Part shown: positions 32,946 through 45,900 of the stretch, in pieces
Numbering within the stretch: position 1 is the first letter of the stretch
How the letters are laid out: each line of letters opens with the position of its first letter
NCBI GenBank assembly: GCA_025345505.1
Contig: JANVCC010000022.1
Span: forward strand, 32,649,602 to 32,713,601
DNA length: 64,000 nucleotides
Origin: Todiramphus chloris collaris
Taxonomy: Eukaryota > Chordata > Aves > Coraciiformes > Alcedinidae
Reading direction: 5' to 3'
Program-made: the position numbers and the translations under genes
The notes under the pieces: model-generated
The model's database searches: none
Told to the model about the DNA's origin: nothing
What the model saw: the letters and a program-made list of their open reading frames with translations, nothing else

Positions 32946-35900
32946 TACTTCACTCTAAGAAGTGTCCATAGAGGGTGTCTACACAACTCTAGCCCTCTGT
33001 CAGTCTAGTTTCCAGCCACCACTAGCCAACAGATTTGTGCTGCTGCAATAGCGTCAAACACAAAAGTGTTGGCTAATTCTTCTTGCAACCCTTTCACACC
33101 TCTCTGCTGTTACTCAACTTGAAGAAAGCAGACAGAACTGGGACCTTTACTCCCACAAGTAACCACCAGACCAAGCCAGGCTGGCTCTGTAGTGGAAAGG
33201 CAGCTGAGGAAAGGTAAGTTATAACTTGCACCAAACCCTGGCACTGTGCACATCTTAATTACTCCACCCTTGGGAGCAAAAGGTAATCTTACCTGCTTCT
33301 CAGAAGCCCTGCAAGCCCATACCTGACAGTCACCTACACAGACCTTTATCTCTCAGGAGAGCACCAGAGAGGAACACTTTGCTTGCCCGCATGCAGCTGC
33401 ATGGATCAACCCCTACAAGAGAAGGGAGAAGAGAAAACTGTACAACAGTCAGGAGCTTTCTACAGCCAAGGCTCCCCAGTGTGAAGCAGGGAAGCAGATC
33501 TGCAGGGCTGCTGTGGTTCTCTGAAATGCACAACTACGACAGCACCAGACTATACAAGCAACTTTTATTCTCTTGCTATTGCTTCCACCTCTTTGGGCCA
33601 TTTCCACAACTCCTAAATTAAAAGACTAAACGAAAAAAATGCTTCTAAACCCTTCAAAGAAGGATGGAAGGGGAATTAATTAGGTTGTATCAAATCTAAA
33701 TAATAAAAAACTAACTTCAGCCACCACATACAAGTTTCCCCCTGAATCTGTGACCATACCTCTCCAATGTTGATGTCTGAAATCCAAATTCTCCTGGGGA
33801 GACAGAGACTTAGTCCTAGGCTTAGATCTCTGAAGAGAGCCCCTTATTTAAACTCCAAGATGAGATTGTAACTTAAGGAGCCCAAAACCACTAAGATCAG
33901 GAAAATTTTGCTCTTGAGTGGAGCCCAATGAAGCCAAAAAGACAGAAGGGAACATAAGGTGAAAGCCTATGTTTTGCCATGCTCCCTGTACGAGCCCACT
34001 GTGGTTCTAGGAAATGTCTACAAAGGAAGCATCAGTGAGTCCTTCCCATTGCTCCACAAGGAACAAGATGGAAACAACAGCAGTTATGTAAGAGAATCAA
34101 ATCTGGTCAGAGTTAAAAATACATCCATTAGTCTGCAGGCTGCTTGCAACTCTGAGAAGAATCACATAAATGTCTTAAAAATTTAAGCTGGATATTCAGT
34201 GGTTAGGGTGTTGTTTGTTCCTTTGTTTGGCTTTTGTTGCTTTTTTTAAACTCATTTCAACTATGTCCTTTGTTTCTGGAAGTAACTAGAAACTTGCATT
34301 GTAGCTAAATCCACACCCGGAAGCCATGCCATTTCTTGGGGTGATCTGAGCAAAGGAAAGCTTTACCTTTTTCCTAGAAGCACCCCATGTTAAAAAGAAA
34401 TTATTTCCTGTATTTTAAAAGACTACTCCTTCAGTGTTGGGTGTATTTTTACACAACAAAACTAGTAACAGCTTTCTTAGTGAAAAACCACAGGCATACC
34501 AGATGAGGGTGGAAGAGAAATACCTTGACTAAAAATATTATTTAAGGAACACAAACGGGTTTATGGTCAACATGGGAGCTTTTCAGTCTGTTTTACAGCC
34601 ATCACCTTAACAAAATCTCAAATCAAAATTTTAAACTGAGCTCAGTGAAAGAGCGCTAAGTCTGTATTTTAATTAGCCCAAGTTTGATTCTTAGAGTATG
34701 CTCAGCTGATAAAGGTTTTCTGCTCTGATCACTGCCATATTCAAAGCCGGACCTTTAAACACATACCTTACTGTTTATTTAAGGCAAATCTGCCATGTGG
34801 CACAGATAAAACTACTATGAAACATATACAGTGTTGCCAAGTTATTTTCTGTTCCTCTACCAGCCCCAGTTCAGTGCAGGTACCCTGAACAACGGATGCT
34901 CATGCATTGCCACCATGGCTCCTACTGCAAATCCTGGAACTGGCCAAGAAGCACACCCTAAATGTGTCACAGACCCAGAAACAAGGAGAAATTAATTCCA
35001 TTGTTTTCAGTTTATTTTTATTCCTGGTTAAACATGAAAATGCCTAATGGGTATCCAAAACTAGCACAACAGGATTGCTGTATAGAATATCATGAACGAG
35101 ACATCAGGGCCTAAACCATTCTTCTGTTGGAGAATATAGTCACTACTCAAGTGCACAGTGCCAAAATGTCCCACTGCAAGGGCCAAGGAAAGCCCAGACA
35201 GACAGAGCTCCACCAACCTACACTTCCTGACCGCTCGGTCTCTAGGAAAACAGACAGAACAAACGAATCATTTTGTAGTTTTATTATCCCCACCCCCAGT
35301 TCTCACAAACGGACTATGACTCGCATTGAGATCTCAGTGCACTTCACAGCAAAGAAAATGTACAAGAGGATCAAAACAGTTGTGCAGAAACCCAACTCTT
35401 TCTTTGCACAGTTAAGTTTGTGTTGAAAGTTAACACGGCCATTTCAACCTTTCGATGCATTCTCATACTTGTATCTTCGCCATGGAAAACATCTTACCAG
35501 ATCCTGCAGTTGAGAGTTCTCACGATGCTGGATCAGGTGCAGTCATTGCCATGGCTGGGAAGTGGCAGATAATGTTATATACACTGATTGGAAGACTACA
35601 TCAGAAGAAAAAACAGATTAAGGCACCACTGTTGGAAAAATTAAGGTAGCTTGTAGTTACAACAATAACGAAAGCCATAATAAGTACTATTCTTAATTGC
35701 CAGCAATTCTTAGACTTCAATAAAATAGTTATAAAAAAAAAGACAAAACAAAGGATGTTTGTACCTGAATACAGTTTCCTGATACCTGATTGTGTTTCAA
35801 ATCAATACCCAGTCCTCAGAATAATCAGTTTGTTTGGTTTTTTTTATGGTAAGATGAAAAAAAACCAGGACCTACAGTCCATGTATTCACAGGTCACATT

Positions 35901-36836
35901 ACACTGCTTTGTTCTGAATAACACCACATGAGAAAACCCAAACCAATCCAAAGGACAGTTTGTAACACTGATAATTCACCTCTGAGATGATTAGATGGGC
36001 AGAAAAATTTAAATACAAAATTGTACATTTTCTGTTCCTTTTGAAAGTCTTAGTCCTTGGGAAGTGAAGGAGGAAAAAACCAAAAAGGCCAAACCTCATT
36101 ATATTATAACATGAGAAAAACCAAAGTCACTCAAAGAGATTTAATAAAATTAGGAGCTGAAAAGTGTTCAAATTACTTTTCCAATTCAAGTCAGTTATTT
36201 CAAGTATATTAAAACATTTCAGAGGAAAAATTTCTCCATGGTTACAATTCTAATTGCTTTTATAAATCCATAAAAAAGGACAGTAGTCTCTACACATATC
36301 CCATATTCCTCTGATGCATGCACGTGTTCTTTCTGAAGAAAAAGTGTTGTCATGATCCAGTTGTTTCTTAACACTGATTTCAGGCACATCTTCCAAACAC
36401 CCCTTCAGTTTTCACCAAAAAAAGTTAACCACTGGGCATAAAAGCAGCAAAATTTTGTTGCTGTTGTCTATATTGAGCAGGTTTCAGTCACTAAAGAGCT
36501 TGATGGAGATTCCCATGTCACTCAAAAATCCAACAGTTCCTTCTTCTCTGAGGCAGCTTTTGCAATCATATCTACTTAGAAGAATCCTAGACAATTCAGA
36601 TAAAATCTTTTGGATCATACAAAAAACAAGTTGGTTGAATGTACCTGGAAAGTCTGTCTCTACATCTTTGAATTTATTTTTTTTTATAGCTTTAAAGTGC
36701 CCTAGTATATTTATTTCTTTATGCTCATTTAAACTTCACAATTACATGAAAAGGGGACACTTGGTGTTATTACTCTATTTTGAGAGACAGAGGAAAAGAA
36801 GAGGAAAATCGGAAAACTTGTCTTAAAGCAGCTTTT
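32946..36836. other. Region between convergent genes, including OSBPL11 3' UTR
   Basis: 3.9 kb, AT-rich, with no credible coding frame or repeat. The right part must be the OSBPL11 3' UTR, read on the minus strand. Minus-strand AATAAA hexamers lie at 36710-36715 and 36673-36678 close to the stop, with further ones near 35010-35020, so the 3' UTR length is unknown. Confidence 0.6.
36673..36715 (-). terminator. Two proximal candidate polyadenylation signals for OSBPL11
   Basis: AATAAA on the minus strand at 36710-36715 and 36673-36678, 120-165 bases after the OSBPL11 stop. They could give a short 3' UTR isoform; longer isoforms using distal signals are equally possible. Confidence 0.3.
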
Positions 36837-36914
36837 CTAGTTCGTGTCTGCTTGCTGAGTTTGCACAACAGAGACTGTTTTCCAGAGGGGTTTATGATAA
36901 ACCCAGCCATCTCC
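36837..36914 (-). CDS. OSBPL11: OSBPL11 last coding exon
   Basis: Begins [12 protein letters not shown], the conserved C-terminal end of ORP11, then a short tail [13 protein letters not shown] and stop TAG at 36837-36839. The tail is slightly longer than and different from the human ending. Acceptor tttaaattgcag; starts in phase 0 as the previous exon requires. Confidence 0.93.
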   Translation of the reverse strand, partial: GDGWVYHKPLWKTVSVVQTQQADTN

Positions 36915-39900
36915 CTGCAATTTAAAGAGAAAATACGGTTATAAGACAGACACTGCCCCTGGAGAATTCCCTTCAAGCAGCTATTAAGACTGATAGCTGT
37001 GAAAGCCACAGGGACATAGCTTATACCTTTCAGTCCCACAGATTAAGACACAGAGATCAACACTGCAGGCTTCCAAGACTACTTCAGGACACGTATGGAT
37101 TCCTGCTGAGCCACAGCGCTCGCTGGTAATCGACTGCACTTGTAATTAACCCAGATGGAAAGCCACTCTTCTCAACATCATGATCCAGATTACTTTAAAA
37201 AGCCAAATGAGAAGCCATCTGAGAGGCAGCCACCCAGGATTATCAGCTCTAACACAGCCCGACTGCTTACCCGGAAATGAAGTAGCTCAGGATTACATTC
37301 AAACGTTTTCCGAGTAGATCTGTATCTTGGATTAGCAACAGAATTTCACCTCCTCTAAGTCTGGATGCTAATAACACATCTAAATCTGAGCTAATAACAC
37401 TAACATAGCTTTAGAAAACAAAAAACTTTACTGGAGCTAACAGTCCTGAACTTTGAAAAACAAAACTGGAAGAAACCCAAGGGAAAAACCCAACCCTTTT
37501 TAGCCTACATTTTAAACCCTTACCGATCACACATATGGGAAGAAAGGGGAGTTACATTACTGCAGTTTAACAGATAAAGCTTTCACTGCAAGGAGAATCT
37601 AAACTATTACAGCATAAATTTCAGTTGAGTCTTCCCCTCTTCACAAGGGGGGGTCTCATCATCTGGATCACAAAGAAAGCCTATTTCAAAGTTATCCTAC
37701 CAGCAGCCCTCAGCCTTCTGGGCAGGCTGCAGATCATCTTGTTAAAAGGCTTCCTGTATTATTACTACTATCATTATTGAAATGCAGGTTAAGCCATTGA
37801 TCAGATAAACTCCATTCAAAATAAGAGAACAAAAAAGTTTCAAGGTGAGAATGAACTCGTGTTCCTTCTTGCTAGCAGCAATACCTTGGTTTCATATGCA
37901 CACAACACATGCAAAATTAGTCTTACTGTTTTCTTCAGGTATTTACTGTTACAGTCTACTTACACATGTACACTGAAAGCTGTTTTTTATGTGCCATGAG
38001 GAAGTGCCTGCTAAAAGAAATCTGACCACACAACTGGCAAACATTTTGTTGGATGGGAATCACAAAAGCAAAGCATGTGGGAAGTGAATGGTAAAGTCAC
38101 AACTTTACATATTTGGGAGTGCTTATGGCACTTTACTGCCATGGAGCTACACTATCAGATATAGTGGAGGAGTGTGGAGGGGTTGGTGCTGGTCTCTTCT
38201 CACATGTAATTAGTGATAGAACATGAGGGAATGGATTCAAGCTGCAGCAGGGTAGGTTTAGACTGGACATTAGGGAAATTTTTTTCACAGAAAGAGTAAT
38301 CAGACACTGGAAGAGGCTGCCCAGGGAGGTGGTTGAGGCACCATCCCTGCATCTGTTTAAGGGTCATTTAGATGTGGTTTTGAGGGACATCGTTTAGGGG
38401 TGAACTTCATAGAGTAGGGTTAATGGTTGGACTTGATCCCAAGGGTCTTTTTCAACCTGAATGAATGACTCTAAGATCTAAGGCCAAATACTGTATTCTG
38501 ACAGGACACAGACCCACATGTGCACCTGCTTTCATTGTAGCACTGCCTCTACCTTCATCAACAGCCAACTGCTTGGGAACTTACTTCTTTAAGGAAGTAT
38601 TTAGTACACCAAGGTGTTTCTGTTTCAGCACGAAGCCTCTCCTCACTCCTCTGTCGTTCCTCAAGGGCTCTCTTGTGCTCCGTAGCCTTATCGATGTCTC
38701 CATCCCGCAGAGACTCTGTTACATGCTGCCATAGCCTCCTACAAAACAATTTGTTAATTTTACTTTTCTCAGCCTGACATTCAAACTACAGGATTGCCAC
38801 ACAGGTCATTCAGAACAAGAGCACTTCCCCCTCCTCCTCCACTTATTCACAACAAACCAACCCAGGAGCACAACGGTGAAGCGTAGGTGGAAAGGCTCAC
38901 AGCCAAGACTTACAGCTACATTAGCAATCTGGAGTGGATAGGAATGGCTCTGAAGTTTTTGCTGTGCCAGTCTAACATCTGTTTGTATACCCTTTGAAGA
39001 TGCTATGGAGTGTTATTCAACAAGCAGTTTCTTGTAAGGACCTCCCCTGGCAGCACTTTGTCACTGATGCTTAAAACCAAAACGGATAAGGAGGCTCTGT
39101 TCTAGCAGGCACTTCACGAACTCATAAGACAACTCTGTGCACAAATAAGAGTTGTGATAAACAACCATGTGCCTGCACTGGAGTTTTTACAATTTCTTAT
39201 GCACTTGTTTTGTTTGGTTTTTTTTGTAAAAGATAATATTAAGATCACTGCTGCTAAGCACTATCCACAAATCCTATCGACATTTGCACATTTTCCTAAG
39301 GCATTCACCAGCCTGCTTAGAACAGAAAGGGTCAGAGGAGAGCAAATAAGCACTCTACCTGGATTCAAATGGTCCTTGCTTCTCAAGGGGCCGGACTCGT
39401 TTTCTTGTCACAGACAGCTTTGTCAGGTCCACATACTTTGTCTCCCCGTTGCTGTAGGTGAACTCGAGCACGCTGTTCCACTCCCCTTGCACTCTGCACA
39501 CCACCGTGTTCGTCATGTTCTGCTTCACTTCACCTGTGACTCTAAGAAAGCAATTTATTTTTAAGAGGTGGTGGCTGAAGACACCTGAGGACTATTCCTT
39601 GCATAATTACTCAGTTCTGAATGAGTTTGCAAGCTTGTCACATTGCCTTTAAAAATATTAGTTACTGTAATTGCATTTGCATGGAGAAGCTCAAAGAGCA
39701 AAGTGACTTTTACTCATTGCTCTAGTTCTCTTCACATTACCCAAGAAACTCCAGTTCTAGCTTCAGCTTAAGTTTTATCAAGCCTTTTAACAGAATTGAA
39801 AAAGAAAAAGAAAGGAGCACAGGCTGGTTCACATGTAACAAGCAGTTGATCACTTCCATTTGAAACATTGCAACAGATCCACAGTTCAGACTTAAAAAAA

Positions 39901-42900
39901 TTAAAAATTAAACTTTCTACCAAAAAATGCATCTCACTACCAGCTGGCACGTTATCTCACATCTTTACATCTCAATGTTCTCCCTGTGTAGGTGGTCTTC
40001 TTTTTATGTTGCTCACATAAGCAGCAGATACACAAAGGCAGAAAGCAAGGTAGGAAACTAGGAATCAGGAGAATTGCTTTTCTCTCCTGCCTCTTACACA
40101 GAAGACTCTGCCAATAACAAGATATTAAAAATGTCTAATATGCAATATTTCATTCAAAGTGTTGCACAGATGCTCAAGTATCACCAAAATTACACACAGT
40201 GATGCATATTTCTCTTTTCAACATCAAGACCTGTCCGAAGACCTCCAAACACTCACTTCATCCTGAATCAAGGAGTGGAAGCGTACTGAGCATTGCTAGG
40301 CAAGCAAATTACCACCCTCAAACAGAACTTTTCTCCTAAGAAAGAAGAAACAAAAGCATCTGCACACCAGGCAAACAAGACTCAAGATGCTCTCACTTGT
40401 AAGGTGCTGCAGGCTTCACAGAGGAGACTATCCCCAGCTCCCATTAAACTGCAGTCATCTGTACACAAGCTCTGTGCAACATACCACTCTCTCCAGCACT
40501 CACACGAAGTATGTGTTACATCTCCTGTCACGCCTACACCATGCACAGCTAATAGTTGCTAAGTTGCACACCACTGGTTTTGCTCTTATTTTCTTTGAGC
40601 AACTGCATACAGAAGAGTGGAAAGCAGCACTTTTGCTCTCCCACCTTGCCCATGCTGGCTGTGTGGTGCCACTCACAGAGGAAGAAGGGAGAGCAGGACA
40701 CGCAGGGGCCACTTCCCTTCTTCCATATGCACTGACCACTTCCAGCTGTGTCTGTCCCCACCAAGCCTGGCATCAAAACAGAAATTAATTTCTCAGGAAA
40801 CAAAATGAGTATCACAGGCCAGACATTCCAGCACAGAGATACTGGGTGCCAGTCAAGTCAGACCTGCAGGGAAAGCTCACAGCCAGCTCAGAGCAGGAGG
40901 TGGCAGCCAGGGCTTCTGCCACAGCTTGGACATGTGGCAGGCAGTTGGAGACATGTTATGGTCCGCAGTTCAAATCCAGAATTAGAACTACTGAAGCTGC
41001 AAAAGACCTCTGAGATCATGAAGTCCAGCCTATGACCCAACACCAGCCCATCAGCTAGACCATGGCACTGAGTGCCACATCCAGCCTTTCTTTAAACACA
41101 TCCAGGGACGGGGACTCCACCACCTCCCTGGGCAGCCCATTCCAATGTCTGATCACCCTCTGTCAGGAAGTGCTTCCTGATACCCAACCGAAACCTCCCC
41201 TGGAGCAGCTTCAGGCCATGCCCTCTCCTCCTGTCACTGGGTGCCTGGGAGAAGAGCCCGACCCCCACCTGACTACAGCCTCCCTTCAGGGAGCTGTAGA
41301 GAGCGACAAGGGCCCCCCTGAGCCTCCTCTTCTCCAGGCTAAACAACCCCAGCTCCCTCAGCCTCTCCTCATAAGACTTTCCTTCTAGTCCCTTCCCCAG
41401 CCTCGTTGCTCACATTTAGGTTCATTAGAAAGATCTTTGAAAAAACAGAGTGACAAATATGTGCTACTCGCCCCCAGTTTTCTATTACAGAAGTTTAGGA
41501 TTCATTCAAGAAAACAGGCCAGAGCTGGAGCAACATGAGCAATAAAAGCATGCTTATGTTAAACTATTAAGTTTTTTTTTGGTGGAAGTTAACGACCACT
41601 AGTGGTTTCTGAAAACAGCTGAAAGAGTAGGTGACAGGCAAGCAGCCTTTATTTTGTGCTGCTTTTTGATCCTGGGACTTCTACACCTCTCCAAAGCTAT
41701 CACATGTGGTGGAGTCCCTGTCCTCCTCCCAAGAGACTTCTGAACAGACCGAATCCACAGGACTCCAGAGACCAGCCTGTATGGACTCTGCAATCACACC
41801 TTCACAACTTTAAGAGCTTAATTTTTCCAAGCACTGTGTTACAACACAATACTGACATCCAGTATTTTAACATCAACCACAAAATTACTGTCTCTGCTGA
41901 GCTTAAACAAAGTTATATCACTCGTTATTAAGGTGCAGCCTTGAGCTGCTACATTAAAGTCCCACTGCAACCCATATTTCTTCAAGCTGCATTGCTCCAT
42001 GACACACAACCGATCCCAGCATTGCAGATCACAATATCTGCCTGAACTAATATTACTGATGAAAATCTGCTAGCACTTATTTGTAAGCTGATGGCCTAGC
42101 TGTTTGTTATCATCATCCTCTCTTTCATCAAGCTAAAGAGGTACAAGGCCAAGGAACAGATAACCAGTAGAGGTCTAACAAGGGTCACCCTACAAAAACA
42201 ACCAACCAAACAAAAAAAATATCTACAACATTGCCATAGCAACTCACTTGTGCTCTGTGTAACCATGACAACACTGCTGCTTCCCCATCAAGAGATTCTC
42301 TTGGCAATGCCCAATCATCACCATGTCAAATTTTCAATAGTTACAGTACCTTGAACGGCTCTGTCTTTAAAAAGCCTTTACCCCTGTGACTAATTTCAAA
42401 GAGACAAATAACAAAACAGTTGCCAAAATTAAACCATTGCAGTAAAATTGGGTCCTACTGCTTATTTTTTATGGCACAAGTGGAGCTATTGCAAGGTGGA
42501 AGATACATTGAAAGCAATGGGAAAAAAAATAATCCCAAATGATGTATCACTTTAAAACTGTCTCAAGTGAAACAGAGCTACGTGTAAGCTTCGTTTCTCC
42601 AGATACCCCTGGGGCAGGGGAGCTATGCTTGCAAGCTCAATTCAAAGCATAGATGGGAATTGATGGGGCAAAGTACTTCAAGATACATGGTTCTTTGGGG
42701 TTGTTTTCCTTTGAGCAATAAATACGGCCTTGCCCTCCCTGTTTCAGGAAAAGTGGCTTAGAGAAGATTGCTGACATTTTGCCACCTGTGAGAGCAACTG
42801 ACACTGGGGAAGTTCTGATGCTCTAAGCTGTTACAGATTTCATTATTATCTCTAATATATTGAGCCTAAGAAAGGTTTAGACAAGCACTGTCCAGTAAAT

Positions 42901-45900
42901 GACTGAGTGCAAAATGCTCTGGAATCAGAGACTCTGTGGGACTACTACTAAAGGTTCTCCTTCCTCAGTTAATTGTCTCTGTATTAGCATAAGGCTAATA
43001 TAAGTCTTACTATAAAACATCTAAAAACTTTAATATCAGTGAGTTGCAAAAGCTTTTGCACCAGGTGTTCAGATACTTCCCAGCATCTGCTAGAAGCAAC
43101 CCCAAGCAAACTTTCTTTCACCTGTTAGTTCTTAAACATGCATACACATGAATTACCACCACAAGAATGAGTCTTTTAAAGAGGTATTTTTATCTTTAAA
43201 AAAAGGTTGCTTAAACTTAACAGTCTTATATTTCTTATACAAAAATCCTAAGACCAATAAGTTACAGAAGACTACTAACTAATGATCTTTGCAGTGCAAC
43301 TACAAAGCACATTGCAAACAACATGCAACCCTTTAAGACAGTGAGATCAACCTCATTTCAAAGAAAGAGCAAACTGAAAAATAGAAAACACTAACCAACT
43401 TCTGACAGAATTCAGAGAATCTGTGGCAGTCAGGAATAAAAGCCAGTAGCTCTGTTTTCCCAGTGGTTTGAACACAGAGTCAGACAAATAAGGGACTTCT
43501 TTGCTGTCTTTAAATAGAACTTGATTTTTCCTTGAGGATCATGAGGTGCAATTGTTTAGCTATGATATTGCTGAAGAGCACAGCAATACCTCAGGTGTTT
43601 ATAAACAGGAAAAAACTGTTTTCTCAAACTATCAAATGAGTATCACTCAGCACAGAGCAGGGCAGTTCTAGTAAAATAGAGAAAACCAAAGAAAAAATGA
43701 ATGAAAAAAAATCATTCTTACCGATGCAATTTGCCACCGTAGAAGGGCTTGGTGTGAAAGTTAATACTTGCAGAATACCCAGTCTTTGCACAGTTAATGT
43801 TGACTTTTCCTCCCAGCTCTACCCAGGGAACGGTTAAAATTGATCGAGCGTAGGCACAGGGCAGAGAGAATGTGTATTCTTCCCCGTGTTCCAAGAGACT
43901 TAAGACACCTGTGTGAGGAAATACAAGAATCCCTAAATCAGCAGTGTTTTAGAAAGATCAGCAAATTACTGAAACAGCCAATACTACATCTGACTACCTT
44001 TCCTCATAGCCCTGAGCTGCAGGTTCTGAGGAAGACTCGTACTCCCATTCTGTTTTCCCTCCCTCTAATACCTCTTATTCTACGTGAGGGCTGGTAGCAA
44101 AGTCAATTCTCCTTACTAAACCTCTTTGACAAAACAAACCCAACTCTTTCCTGACAGTAGCTTTTGCAATAAATGCCAAGAATCATATTTAACCCTAGAA
44201 TTTTTCTTTGGTTTTTAAGATGTGTGGTTTTGTTTAATTCCTATTAAAAAAAACAGAACAAAACCAAACCAAGACAAAAAAACCCAACCAAAAAACCAAA
44301 ATCACAACAAAAACCAACAAACCCAAAACCACAAGATCAATTTCTTGCCATTACAAGAACATTACATGACAACTGACTGCTGCCTGCATCAGCCCATCGT
44401 GCTTCTGTGGCACCTCATCACTCTGTGTCTGACCTAGGTATGAAAAACGTGGGCAATTCTGAAAAGTTGTGACACGTTTAAGAAGTGCCCTAGAGCTGAT
44501 ATAACTTCAGAATTACCTGGTACAGCCAAAGCACTGAGATGTGCCTGTCACATCCCCTGCCATGCTCATTCCCTTGCCCAGTGGGCAGTTTATGTGCCAG
44601 TGCATGGAACCCCCAGTTGCTGGGGAATACACACAGGGGACACAGAATGGGAGATGCCTTCTCATTTCTTGCAGTAAGTACAAGTACTAAATGGAAGTAA
44701 CACTTCTCTGTCCCTAAGAGATCCAATTTCTCTAGATAAAGAGAATTACAACTTGCAGAGTAAGATACATTAAGTGCAATACATGAAAATGCAACAACAC
44801 TTCCTATTTAATAAACATCTGAGGCAAATTAATTTGTCCAATGCTTTGGAAATATTCATATATATCAGTTGGAGATTCATTTATATCAGTTGACATCACA
44901 GTAGCTGCCCTTTGGTTTACAAGACAAAATTTTATTTCCAAATATAAATGTGACTTTTGGTAAAGCATAAACCTATCTATTTTTTTTCCTCCCATATGGA
45001 AACTTGCTGGTTATAATGAGGACTAACAGTATCTTCTGTACTTTGTAAACAGTAAAAATAAAGAAATCATTGAATGATTGTATATTAAGGCCTGCAGACC
45101 ACAGAGATTAGAGGAAAACCAGAAGTACATGGGGGAAAAAACCCTGAAACCCCATTGACATCTTCTGCAAGCAGATTATTTTTTTCTTTACAGTTTTTGA
45201 AACAAAATTAATTTAATTATTCAGCTGTATTTCTGCCAGAGGAATGCGAGATCAAATTTCCTATCATTTTAACAGCCTTCTAAAGGGAATAAAGGACAGA
45301 AGTTACACTTACCCTCACCAATCATTGTCACTCCTATTGACATTCCTAAGAATTTACTTTTTGTCCAGACATGGGCATTGACACACATCTTTCTCTCTAC
45401 ACATTCAGCATAAAACCCTGAGACAGGAGGATGGTGGGACACTTGCTCGGCTACAAATTTTACTGTATAGCAGTCCGGCTCTGTTTGGCCTTCCATATCT
45501 TTAGACAGAGTTACTTGCTCCGAGGGGGAGTGGGCAGGTAAGTTACTGCCAGCATCAGCGTCTACGTCGCTCTTGGGCATCCTCCAGGAGCAGTGAAAGG
45601 TTTCCCCAATGATTGGATTGTAGGGTTTCTTTGCGATGGCTCCTTTGCGACCTTCGTGAAAGGAAGTCAGATAATACTCCACGAAGCGGATCATCCTCTC
45701 CTCGGGGCTGGTGCCATTTGTGATTGCAATGAAGAGATCTGGATGGGACATGAAGTCCGCATACATCTCCAGCAACGACCGCTTCTCTAAAATAAAAGTG
45801 GGAAGAACCACCTGAAATGAAAGAAAACACAGACACCTCTAGTAATTAAAACAGAGATAGGCTTTTTTCTTCTAAGGGAGATTCTCAGAGGATTCTGTCC

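Noticed and set aside
41062-41388. 108-codon plus frame
   Set aside because: Lies within the minus-oriented CR1 and is not a host gene.
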